A stretch of 39,054 bases of DNA from Erwinia oleae (GTDB taxonomy: Bacteria; Pseudomonadota; Gammaproteobacteria; Enterobacterales; Enterobacteriaceae). The notes below the pieces were generated by a model. That model searched no databases. It saw only the letters and a program-made list of their open reading frames with translations, and was not told the origin of the DNA. A program made the position numbers and the translations under genes. This document shows positions 25,018-32,922 of this stretch, in pieces (position 1 is the stretch's first letter; the number at the start of each line of letters is the position of its first letter). Where the stretch lies: assembly GCF_000770305.1 (NCBI RefSeq), contig NZ_JNVB01000043.1:1-39054 (forward strand), written 5' to 3'.

Positions 25018-26769
25018 ATGATTGAAGTTAATTCTTTTGCTGAGCTGAGAACCACTGCACCTGCTAAATCAGGTGATATTGCGGCACTCAAACGCTATTA
25101 CGATAAAGACGCCACCTTTCACGGCGGCGGCGATTTTGTCGGGTTTGTCTCTGCCACCACGCTGGCCGATGACTCCGGTACGGTCGCGACCGGCAACGGT
25201 TTTTACTGGAAACGTATCATTAACGACCCGGATGAGCTCAACCTGTATCACTTTGGCGCGAAGGGCGACGGCGTCACTGACGACAGTCCGGCGTTCAAAC
25301 TGATGCTGGCGTGGTCGCAGAAGTACAACAGCAATATTAAGGATCTCGGGGTGCGTTTCCCGGCCGGGAAATTCCTGCTGAGTCCGATGGATCTGTCGGC
25401 AACGGAAATGGCGTTCTTCTATATTCAGGGGGATTACAACCCGCATGGCGCCATGCCACGAACCACCATTATCTCCGATAAATCCACTAATCCGGTCTTT
25501 TTGGTGAAAGCCCGCCGGACGGTCATTCAGGGCATCACCTGGAACGGCCAGTCCAATGCGGATATCGTTGCCAATACAGCAGCGATTGCTCCGACGATGT
25601 GTTCCAATCAGCAGCCGTTTTTTGTCAACACCACCACCGCGGGTCAGTCGGTGCTGGTTACCAGCTTCCGTGCGCAAAACAATGGCGGTACGGTTATCAA
25701 AGTTCAGGACACGCTGGATACAAAATTCGATCAGGTTTACACCCTCAACACCTTCGCAAGGGTTCTGGACGTCGGCTGGTCGGGCACGACGACGGGCGTG
25801 TGGGATCACTCAACCGCTATTGAAATCTCCAACTGTAACTTCCAGACCGGTTACGGCGACGCTACGCTTTATATGCCGCGTGTTACCCAGGGGCTGCTGC
25901 GCAATATATGGATTGAGCATACGCGTTATCCGGGCAATCTGAGTGAGGGGCAGTGGTTGATTGAAGCCCTGAGCCTTGAAGACTGTGCCACGCCGCTGGA
26001 TATGACCAACAGCCGCGTGCAACTTCGCCAGCTCAATCTTCAGGCCGGGGCGACGATGAACATGGATGCGAATCTCACCACCCGCTGGCTTTCCGGCTAC
26101 GAATATGGCTGGCGCAGGGACGAAAGCTTCGGCACGGCCATGACCGGCTCAATGAAGGCCGGTTGGTACAGTGGCTACCGGATAACCAACACGTCCGGCA
26201 GCGACAAATGGTATCGCTTCGGCAAGTTAACCATGCCAAACGATAACCAGCAGTGGGTGGTCGAGATCGTTAGCAAAGGCACCAATGATTCGCTGAGCGG
26301 CACGGCAGGGAATCCGGTGACCACGATGGCGTCCTGCCTGACGTGGCTGAACATCTCGCGCTGCGCCAACGCGATTTATGCTGATATTCAGCATAAAGGT
26401 TTTCCGGCGGTATTAGACGTGAAGCTCAACAGAATTGGCCTGACCTACGTGGAGGTCTGGGTGAAGCTCAAGGCGTCCAGCGGTGACACGGTGTTTAACC
26501 TCACCTCGACCGGCCCGACGCGTTTTGATGCCGGCGTCTGTAACCTGTTCACCGTCGACCTTAGCGAAGTGACCGACACATCCACTATCGGCACCACCTC
26601 GCCAAATGCGCGGATGAGTTTCCATAACGGGTTGGCTGGTTTTGGCGCAAACGAGAAGGGCGTGTTGACGCTGGCGACAGCGACGGCGGTGGCGCCTGGC
26701 GCAACCACGCCGACAGGCTATATCACCCTTAACATTAACGGCACGGACCGCAAAGTCGCTTACTACTAA
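25018..26769 (+). CDS. tailspike-like right-handed beta-helix protein (AmsF/WceF type), probable polysaccharide depolymerase
   Basis: The 583-aa protein has an N-terminal adaptor-like domain (about 1-75) and then a pectate-lyase-3 beta-helix start, YHFGAKGDGVTDDSPAF (about 80-97). A long repetitive region of Asn/Thr/Ile-rich turns follows, then a C-terminal jelly-roll-like part (from about 370). This resembles phage tailspikes and, as I recall, the bacterial exopolysaccharide enzymes AmsF (amylovoran) and WceF (stewartan). It would cut or modify a capsule glycan. There is no signal peptide. The start at 25018 has TGGAGG upstream; an in-frame ATG at 24994 with AGGTGA is also possible. A hairpin GGTGAC/GTCACC (24982-24987, 25000-25005) precedes it. 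It lies 147 bp after the spanins with no good terminator between. Confidence 0.8.
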   Translation: MIEVNSFAELRTTAPAKSGDIAALKRYYDKDATFHGGGDFVGFVSATTLADDSGTVATGNGFYWKRIINDPDELNLYHFGAKGDGVTDDSPAFKLMLAWSQKYNSNIKDLGVRFPAGKFLLSPMDLSATEMAFFYIQGDYNPHGAMPRTTIISDKSTNPVFLVKARRTVIQGITWNGQSNADIVANTAAIAPTMCSNQQPFFVNTTTAGQSVLVTSFRAQNNGGTVIKVQDTLDTKFDQVYTLNTFARVLDVGWSGTTTGVWDHSTAIEISNCNFQTGYGDATLYMPRVTQGLLRNIWIEHTRYPGNLSEGQWLIEALSLEDCATPLDMTNSRVQLRQLNLQAGATMNMDANLTTRWLSGYEYGWRRDESFGTAMTGSMKAGWYSGYRITNTSGSDKWYRFGKLTMPNDNQQWVVEIVSKGTNDSLSGTAGNPVTTMASCLTWLNISRCANAIYADIQHKGFPAVLDVKLNRIGLTYVEVWVKLKASSGDTVFNLTSTGPTRFDAGVCNLFTVDLSEVTDTSTIGTTSPNARMSFHNGLAGFGANEKGVLTLATATAVAPGATTPTGYITLNINGTDRKVAYY

Positions 26770-26776
26770 GCGATGG

Positions 26777-26800
26777 CCGCCAGGGAAGGCGGTTTTTTTT
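26777..26800 (+). terminator. terminator of the beta-helix gene
   Basis: CCGCC/GGCGG (26777-26781 and 26788-26792) followed by eight T. It closes the phage-like island on the right. Confidence 0.85.
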
Positions 26801-26892
26801 ATGCTGCATAAACTGGTTATGGAAATGTTAAGGAACTTTAGGAAAACGGAGCAGTCAGAACCTGTACGCGTTAACTAAAGAAGGATATATGC

Positions 26893-27159
26893 ATGAGTGA
26901 TAATGAAGAAACTAAGTTGCCGACCGATCACCTGCGTGACGTCACTTCGCAGTTAAAAGAGATGCGCCATTATGCGCAGACCAACACGGAAATGCTCTCG
27001 ACCCACTGGCTGGCTTTCGACCAGGGAGAGTATAAAAATCCGGCGTTCGCTGAACGAATTAACGATTTACTGACCCGGCAGGGCGGCTTACTCGACGAGC
27101 TGGATAAATTTATCCAGGATCTCGAAATCGACGTTAACCGCATCGAAAACGAAGCCTGA
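26893..27159 (+). CDS. small helical protein of unknown function
   Basis: The 88-aa protein (MSDNEETKLPTDHLRDVTSQ...) is acidic, predicted helical, without membrane segment, and ends in a coiled-coil-like stretch LLDELDKFIQDLEIDVNRIENEA. The ATG at 26893 has AAGGA upstream. It has its own terminator at 27181 and is separated from the phage-like genes by a terminator, so it is probably an ordinary chromosomal gene. I do not recognise the family. Confidence 0.65.
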   Translation: MSDNEETKLPTDHLRDVTSQLKEMRHYAQTNTEMLSTHWLAFDQGEYKNPAFAERINDLLTRQGGLLDELDKFIQDLEIDVNRIENEA

Positions 27160-27180
27160 CGGTTCACAGCAGTAAAATCA

Positions 27181-27207
27181 GCCCGCCTACATGGCGGGCT
27201 TTTTTTT
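27181..27207 (+). terminator. terminator after the 88-aa gene
   Basis: GCCCGCC/GGCGGGC (27181-27187 and 27193-27199, loop TACAT) is followed by eight T. It lies between convergent genes; the minus-strand side lacks an A tract long enough for efficient termination of the cyclase gene. Confidence 0.9.
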
Positions 27208-27209
27208 AT

Positions 27210-28601
27210 TTACAGAACAAACTGCGGGCTGACGCGGTTGCGCCCGCTGGATTTAGCAATGTAGAGCTGCTCATCGGCAGTCTTGATCGATTCATCAAGG
27301 CTGGCGGGATGGGTGAGATTCAGCCTGCTGACGCCGATGCTGATGGTTACGCTGAGATCATGCTCATTAAACATAATCGTGTTACGTTCCACGCTTTGAC
27401 GCAAACGTTCTGCCAGCAGTAGCGCGCGCGGTTGTGAAATTCCCTCAATCAAAATCAAAAACTCCTCACCGCCCATTCGACTGATCATTGCTTTCTGTAA
27501 TAAAGATTGCTGAAGACGCTCTGCGGTTTTTGCCAGCACGATATCTCCGGCCGCATGGCCCCAGGTATCATTGATGCTTTTGAAACGGTCGATATCAATC
27601 ACCAGCACTGCCCCAAAAAAAACATGCTGCCTGCCTTTGCCCTGGGTTAACGCATCCAGTCTTGCCGCCAGGCCGCTTCGCGTCAGCGCACCGGTCAGGT
27701 AGTCATAGTCGGCGCGTTGAGTGATGCGCGCCAGCAGCCGTTTATTCGCACTGGTGCTGAGCGCAACGATGAGCGGACTGACAATCATCGCGGCAACGCC
27801 AAGCCGTGCAGACGCCAGGCTATCGATACGAAAAAAGTCATCCGTGCCCTGAATATTCAGCATATCACTGGCAACAAGAACAATTTCCGTAATGCCGGTG
27901 GCGAGCGTGAGCAGGCAGGTAAAAAAAACCGGGTAGCTGATGGCGCACCAGACCAGGGCGGGCAGCGGGAAAATCAGACTGCCGCCGCCGCCAACACCGA
28001 TACCGGTCAGGGTCGACACCACCAGCGCAACCAGCGGCAGCAGGGAGCTTTGCCGCATCTCGCTACCCAACTGCGGCAGTTCGGCCCGGCGCGGCAGCGT
28101 AATAAAAAGCGGCAAAATCAGTAGCGAGGTGGAAACCTGCTCGCAAAACCACGAGATCCACCCTTTAACAAAATCTTCGTGAAAATAGTGCTGGCTGGCC
28201 AGCGAACCCACCGCAGCACAGCCCGCTGCGGCGAGAATGGAGGCCGGAAACACACGCAGAAGGGTTTGCAGATGCTGAGAGAAGGCGTGATTAAACGAGT
28301 TTGAAAGCAGCACGTTTTTGGCGATAACCATGAAAACCACATTGGCTGCCGTCATGCCCAGCGAAATCATCAGCGAACTTCCGGACATAAGATCGGCAAT
28401 TACCATCGCACTAAAAATGACCGGGAAGCTGAGCCTCTGATTAAAACAGGGAAAGCGTATCATCAGGCCAGCCATGATGGCGTTACAGGGCCAGAACAGA
28501 GAAAGGGCGTTATAGCTACGGCACCAGATACCTAAGGCAGCGAAACCAAACGCAAGAAGAAACAATACGATGGTGCCAACTCTGTATTTATCATGAGGCA
28601 T
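27210..28601 (-). CDS. MASE1-GGDEF diguanylate cyclase
   Basis: This 463-aa membrane protein would make cyclic di-GMP from two GTP. The N-terminal half (about 8-285) consists of eight or so hydrophobic helices of the MASE1 sensor type (LFWPCNAIMAGLM, VFMVIAKNVLLS, GWISWFCEQVS). The GGDEF domain (about 298-460) has VLVIDIDRFKSINDTWGHAAGD and the active-site signature GGEEF at 377-381. The inhibitory I-site (RxxD shortly before GGEEF) is absent: the residues there read LQKAMISRM. No EAL domain is present. Elevated c-di-GMP normally favours exopolysaccharide and represses motility. It is a single gene between convergent and divergent neighbours. Confidence 0.93.
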   Translation of the reverse strand: MPHDKYRVGTIVLFLLAFGFAALGIWCRSYNALSLFWPCNAIMAGLMIRFPCFNQRLSFPVIFSAMVIADLMSGSSLMISLGMTAANVVFMVIAKNVLLSNSFNHAFSQHLQTLLRVFPASILAAAGCAAVGSLASQHYFHEDFVKGWISWFCEQVSTSLLILPLFITLPRRAELPQLGSEMRQSSLLPLVALVVSTLTGIGVGGGGSLIFPLPALVWCAISYPVFFTCLLTLATGITEIVLVASDMLNIQGTDDFFRIDSLASARLGVAAMIVSPLIVALSTSANKRLLARITQRADYDYLTGALTRSGLAARLDALTQGKGRQHVFFGAVLVIDIDRFKSINDTWGHAAGDIVLAKTAERLQQSLLQKAMISRMGGEEFLILIEGISQPRALLLAERLRQSVERNTIMFNEHDLSVTISIGVSRLNLTHPASLDESIKTADEQLYIAKSSGRNRVSPQFVL

Positions 28602-28853
28602 TGTTAAGGTTCGATATGCTTAAGAGCCATGCCGCCTGAAAATATGACGGCGCGATATCACCCCGCAAAACGGGCCAATATGACTGCGATAGATTGATTT
28701 AACGTCGCCTGATCGATAATTAATCGTGCGCCCGCAAAATTTTTTTTTGCTAATGTATATCGCAAATCCAGGGGCTTATCGAACACTAATTTATCGTGAA
28801 TTCGGCTTTGGGAGCATTCTTAACCCCGATGCCCGGTAATAAAACAGGCAGCG

Positions 28854-29177
28854 TTAAAGTTCGTTTTTGATACAGAACGCTTCCCAACTCATCCCCAGCG
28901 CCTCTGCATGACTGCGCAGATAGGCTTCGATCGCTTCGGCAGCAACGGCTTTGTCCGGCTCCGCCAGCTGAATAGCGAAAAGCATGCCGTCCAGTTTTCT
29001 TTCACGGGTCCAGGCGGCCCAGGCGCGATCGGTTTGCAGCGCCTGAAGCTGAGGAAGCGTTATGCCAGCGCGTGCGGCGTCTGCTTCAGTGAGTGCGCTT
29101 ATCGCACTTTTAATCTCCGGGCACGCCTCAAGAAAAAGTGTTTTTGCAAGGATGTAATATTCTTCGATGGTTTTCAT
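28854..29177 (-). CDS. small DUF6388-like protein
   Basis: The 107-aa product is acidic and helical (MKTIEEYYILAKTLFLEACPEI..., LQLAEPDKAVAAEAIEAYL-like block, MSWEAFCIKNEL). The pattern of a short helix, a Leu-rich middle, a conserved LAEPD segment and a final helix resembles small bacterial proteins grouped as DUF6388; this is from memory and not certain. Two ATGs in a row (29180, 29177) follow AGGT; the second has better spacing. Function unknown. About 250 bp without a gene separates it from the cyclase gene. Confidence 0.6.
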   Translation of the reverse strand: MKTIEEYYILAKTLFLEACPEIKSAISALTEADAARAGITLPQLQALQTDRAWAAWTRERKLDGMLFAIQLAEPDKAVAAEAIEAYLRSHAEALGMSWEAFCIKNEL

Positions 29178-29234
29178 CATGGAACCTGACAGGAGAAAAG
29201 GCGCCAGTTTACACGCTGAAAAGCCGGGTTGAAA

Positions 29235-29261
29235 TGCCGGACGCGTCGCGGACGTCCGGCA
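29235..29261. repeat. REP-like palindrome
   Basis: TGCCGGACG and CGTCCGGCA (29235-29243 and 29253-29261) form a perfect 9-bp GC-rich stem in the gap between two minus-strand genes. There is no T run, and direct copies of CCGGGTT flank it. This resembles enterobacterial REP elements, but I see only one copy in the window. Confidence 0.4.
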
Positions 29262-29267
29262 ACCGGG

Positions 29268-30566
29268 TTAACGCGCCGTTTCGGCGTAAATCTGCGTGAC
29301 CGCTTGCTGATTGCGCGTCAGCGTTTCATCCAACGTCAGCTTACCCGCCAGTAGCGCGGCGATATTTTCGCCAACGGCATTGCCCATGCGATCGAAACCA
29401 GGAATGCTGACGTACTGCACGCCCTGATAAGGCACCGGCCCCAGCGTGGGCTGCTCAACGGACGCACTCTCTACTGCTGCCTTAACGCGTTTGGCGTAGG
29501 GCGCAAGTCTGATGTAGTCAGCCTGTTCATAGGTGGAGTTACGGCTACCCGGCGGCACCGCGCCCCAGCCCACGGTTTCTGCAACCTGCTTAATATAGGC
29601 GCGCGAGGTGGCCCAACTGATAAACTCGACCGCCTGTTGCTTGTTCGGCGCATTGGTCGGCACCGCCAGCGCCCATGCCCATAGCCAGTTTGATCCGTTG
29701 CGGGTCAGCTCGCCCGGTGCGGGCGCAAAGTCAATTTTGTCCGCCACCATCGAAATCTGCGGATTCACCAGCATGCCGGCGGCAACGGTGCTGTCCACCC
29801 ACATCGCACATTTCCCCTGCGCCATCAGTCGGAGAATTTCGCCGAAGCTGTTTTTAACCGTATCCGACGGGCCGTAGTCACGCACCATCTGTACATAATC
29901 CTGCAACACTTCGCGCCATTCGGGGCTGTTGAGCATCGGTTGCCACCGATCGTCAAACCACTGTGCGCCGTAGCCGTTGGCCATCGTGGTGATCAGCGCC
30001 ACGTTGTCGCCCCAGCCCGCGCTGCCGCGCAGGCAAAGCCCGTTAATACCTTTTGCCCGATCGGTCAGTTTTGCGGCGAGGCGGTTGATATCGCTCCATG
30101 AGGGATCGTCAGGCATGGTGAGGTTCTTTGCCGCAAAGAGATCTTTGCGGTAGTAGGTCATACTGCTTTCGCCATAAAAGGGCAGGGCGTAAAGCGTGTT
30201 GTTTGACGACAGCGCTTTGCGCACCGGTTTCAACAGATCGTCTGCATCGTAGTCCGCCGGCAGCGCGTTGAGCGGCGTCAGCCAGCCTTTTTGTCCCCAC
30301 AGCGGCGCTTCATAGGTGCCAACGGTGATAACGTCAAAACCGGCCTGGCCGCTGCTCATCGCCGCCAGGTTCTCTTTACGCAGTTCGGCATCGCTCATGA
30401 TTTTCCATTGCAGATGTACGCCCGGATGGCTCTGCTCATAGCGCGAGGCGATCTGCTGCATAATAGTCATATCGCCATTGGCGATGGTGGCGATGGTCAG
30501 GGTGGTGTCTGCCGCCGCCGCCAGCGGCAGCGACAGCATCAGGGCGAGCAGGGTAGTTTTACGCAT
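29268..30566 (-). CDS. orphan periplasmic sugar/polyol-binding protein
   Basis: The 432-aa protein is an extracellular solute-binding protein family 1 member, close to sorbitol/mannitol-type binding proteins of ABC importers. It has a signal peptide (about 1-19, MRKTTLLALMLSLPLAAAAD) and family segments such as FDVITVGTYEAPLWGQKGWL, YALPFYGESSMTYYRKDL and KGINGLCLRGSAGWGDN. No permease or ATPase genes are next to it. Instead it follows a chemoreceptor gene by nine bases, with AAGGAG overlapping the receptor's stop, so the two are translationally coupled. The obvious reading is that it presents its ligand to that receptor. Confidence 0.9.
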   Translation of the reverse strand: MRKTTLLALMLSLPLAAAADTTLTIATIANGDMTIMQQIASRYEQSHPGVHLQWKIMSDAELRKENLAAMSSGQAGFDVITVGTYEAPLWGQKGWLTPLNALPADYDADDLLKPVRKALSSNNTLYALPFYGESSMTYYRKDLFAAKNLTMPDDPSWSDINRLAAKLTDRAKGINGLCLRGSAGWGDNVALITTMANGYGAQWFDDRWQPMLNSPEWREVLQDYVQMVRDYGPSDTVKNSFGEILRLMAQGKCAMWVDSTVAAGMLVNPQISMVADKIDFAPAPGELTRNGSNWLWAWALAVPTNAPNKQQAVEFISWATSRAYIKQVAETVGWGAVPPGSRNSTYEQADYIRLAPYAKRVKAAVESASVEQPTLGPVPYQGVQYVSIPGFDRMGNAVGENIAALLAGKLTLDETLTRNQQAVTQIYAETAR

Positions 30567-30575
30567 GTCCGCTCC

Positions 30576-32177
30576 TTATTTCCACGCCGGGGTGAGCGTT
30601 GCGTGGATCGCATGCGCTTCAGCAGCCTGTGGCACGCCTTCCTGAAGGCGGAAGAATGACATCTTCTCAACCAGCAGTCCGGCGTGTTCGCTCACGGTCT
30701 GGCTGGCGGCGGTGGCTTCCTGCACCAGCGACGCATTCTGCTGCGTGGCGCTGTCCATCTGGGTTACCGCAATGTTCACCTGATCGATACCGCTTGACTG
30801 TTCGCGGCTGGCAATGGCGATTTCACCGACAATATCCACCACGCGGGCAACGCCGTTGTTGATCTCCATGAGCATCTCGCCGGAGCGCATCACCAGCGAA
30901 CTGCCGGTATCCACTTTGCTGACGCTCGCCTGAATCAGCTCTTTGATCTCCTGCGCGGCCTTTGAAGAACGCTGCGCCAGCTGGCGCACCTCGGAGGCGA
31001 CCACGGCAAAGCCGCGGCCCTGCTCGCCGGCACGCGCCGCTTCCACTGCCGCATTCAGCGCCAGCAGGTTGGTCTGGAAGGCGATTTCATCGATCACCCG
31101 GTTGATATCCGCAATGCGCCTGCTGGAGGATTCAATCTCCTGCATGGCGCCCACCGCCTCCTGCAATACGTTGCTGCCGCGCTGCGCCTGTTCACGTACC
31201 GTTACCGCCAGCTCATTGGCCTGCGCGGCGTTATCGGCATTATGTTTTACCGTCGCCGTCATCTGCTCCATGCTGGCCGCCGTCTGCTCCAGCGAGCTGG
31301 CCTGAGAATGGGTGCGCTCGGAGAGGTCATCATTACCCGCCGCCATCTGGCGGGCTGCATCATTCAGCGCCCCGGCACTTTCGCCCACCTCGCGGACAAT
31401 CTCTGCAAGCCTGACGTCCATGGTCGCCAGAGAGCGCATCAGCTCGCCCATCTCATCGGAAGAGAAATGGGTGACGTGGTGATTGAGCTGGCCTTCGGCG
31501 ATTGACTCCGCAAAGCGACGCGCAGCGGTAATCGCCCGCGCAATGGAGCGGATCAGCATCCAGCCGGCCACCAGCGCCAGGCAAAGGCCGATGGCAAGGA
31601 TAGCAATCAGGCTGTTACGCGCCAGCGCATAAGAACTGGCGCTCTCCTCGTAGTTTTTTCCGGCATGCTGACGCATCTGTGCATCAAGCCTGTCCATATC
31701 CGCCTGTAGCGCTTCGCTGCCGCTGCGCAGTTGCGTTTCAATAATGACCAGCGCGCCGGACGGGTTGCCCGCTTTGAGCAGCTTGCCCGCTTCCGCCAGC
31801 GCAGCCTGGTAAACATTCAGTTCATCCAGCAGCTTCGCACTGAGCGCTTCGGTGCCGGGAATGCGCGGCATCGCATTCAGGCGAGTGCGATCCTGAGCGA
31901 TCTGGTCGGCGTAACGGCTGATTTTTTCCAGTCGTTTATCGACTTCAGCGGGATCTGTCCAGTAGCGCAGCGCCTCAAAAAGCGTGGCGGACTGAAGCTG
32001 AGCGGTACGAAACAGCCGTGAGGTGGTTTGTAAGGGCAACAGTTCGGTACGGTAGGTGGTGGCAGCGCGCTGGTCGGCGGCGCGCAGGCCGATAATTCCC
32101 CAGACGGCGGAAACAATAAGGAGAACGCACAGCAGGCCCACGATGCCAATCAGGCGGGCGCGAATGGTCAGACGCAT
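30576..32177 (-). CDS. methyl-accepting chemotaxis protein, co-operonic with a binding protein
   Basis: The 533-aa receptor has a first membrane helix (about 8-30), a periplasmic four-helix-bundle domain (about 32-185), a second helix (about 190-212, [19 protein letters not shown]), HAMP, and a signalling coiled coil with tip [20 protein letters not shown]. Unlike the receptor at 4834 it ends TPAWK and has no NWETF pentapeptide, so it would need help from other receptors for efficient methylation. A longer frame to 32246 exists, but the ATG at 32177 (MRLTIRARL) has GGGGAAG upstream. A near-consensus sigma-28 promoter precedes it. The binding-protein gene follows. Confidence 0.95.
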   Translation of the reverse strand: MRLTIRARLIGIVGLLCVLLIVSAVWGIIGLRAADQRAATTYRTELLPLQTTSRLFRTAQLQSATLFEALRYWTDPAEVDKRLEKISRYADQIAQDRTRLNAMPRIPGTEALSAKLLDELNVYQAALAEAGKLLKAGNPSGALVIIETQLRSGSEALQADMDRLDAQMRQHAGKNYEESASSYALARNSLIAILAIGLCLALVAGWMLIRSIARAITAARRFAESIAEGQLNHHVTHFSSDEMGELMRSLATMDVRLAEIVREVGESAGALNDAARQMAAGNDDLSERTHSQASSLEQTAASMEQMTATVKHNADNAAQANELAVTVREQAQRGSNVLQEAVGAMQEIESSSRRIADINRVIDEIAFQTNLLALNAAVEAARAGEQGRGFAVVASEVRQLAQRSSKAAQEIKELIQASVSKVDTGSSLVMRSGEMLMEINNGVARVVDIVGEIAIASREQSSGIDQVNIAVTQMDSATQQNASLVQEATAASQTVSEHAGLLVEKMSFFRLQEGVPQAAEAHAIHATLTPAWK

Positions 32178-32250
32178 AGATACTTCCCCGGTTGTCGATA
32201 ATTGCGGTGCGTTAATATTCACCGTCGCTATTTTTTTGCTTTGCAACTGG

Positions 32251-32278
32251 TTATCGGCAAATGGGGTGATGAACTTTA
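32251..32278 (-). promoter_or_regulatory. sigma-28 promoter of the MCP/binding-protein operon
   Basis: On the minus strand TAAAGTTC (complement of 32271-32278) and a perfect GCCGATAA (complement of 32251-32258) are separated by 12 bp, one more than the ideal 11. It places the operon in the late flagellar regulon. Confidence 0.8.
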
Positions 32279-32396
32279 GACGGCGCGGAAATATTGAAGC
32301 GTGCTCAACAGGATGGCCCTGGCTGGTGCGGTGCCGCTTGCGGTACGCAGGCAGACATTATAACGTAGCGCCTGGTGGATGAGTCAGGAACTGAAA

Positions 32397-32876
32397 ATGA
32401 AAAAGTGGATTGCTATGACCGCCGCAGCGGTTGCGCTGTCGGGCTGCGCGCAGATACCAAACTATCAAAGCGCGGTAAAAACGCCGCCGCCTGCGGCGCT
32501 TGTCGGAAACTGGCAGAGCAAAGGGCCGCAGAAAGGGTTGGTCAGCAGCGAAGCGATCGCCTCACTGATTATTACCCCGGCGGGCGATACGCTTGACTGC
32601 CGTCAATGGCAGCGGGTGATTGCCAAGCCGGGCAAGGTGACGCGCCTGGATGACGAGTGGGTCAACGTCAACGATCAGGTGCGCGTGATGCCACTGGAAC
32701 TCGAAGGCGGCATGCTGCATTACGATAAGCTGGTGCTTGAAAAAGTGTCGCAGCCCACGTCAGAGTGTCAGACGGCGCTGGATGACATCAACAACGCACC
32801 AAAGGCAGAGGCGCAGCCGACGGTGAAAAACAAAAAATCGCACCCGAAGGCGATGAGAAAAAATCAGAAATCCTGA
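32397..32876 (+). CDS. yedD: outer-membrane lipoprotein YedD
   Basis: The 159-aa product has a lipoprotein signal peptide (MKKWIAMTAAAVALSGC, lipidated Cys17) and matches E. coli YedD: GNWQSKGPQKGLVSSEAI, TPAGDTLDCRQWQRVIA and a Cys pair likely to form a disulfide. YedD is an Rcs/stress-associated lipoprotein of unknown role. A basic C-terminal tail rich in Lys (about 140-159) is longer than in E. coli. The ATG at 32397 has AGGA seven bases upstream and is preferred to the one at 32379. Its neighbour amyA is as in E. coli. Confidence 0.93.
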   Translation: MKKWIAMTAAAVALSGCAQIPNYQSAVKTPPPAALVGNWQSKGPQKGLVSSEAIASLIITPAGDTLDCRQWQRVIAKPGKVTRLDDEWVNVNDQVRVMPLELEGGMLHYDKLVLEKVSQPTSECQTALDDINNAPKAEAQPTVKNKKSHPKAMRKNQKS

Positions 32877-32893
32877 ACCGTTAAATGTAAAAC

Positions 32894-32922
32894 GCCCGCG
32901 CATGCAAGCGCGGGCTTTTTTT
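32894..32922. terminator. terminator between convergent yedD and amyA
   Basis: GCCCGCGC/GCGCGGGC (32894-32901 and 32908-32915, loop ATGCAA) is followed by seven T. The T run reaches the amyA stop codon, so the 3' ends of the two genes nearly touch. Confidence 0.9.
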
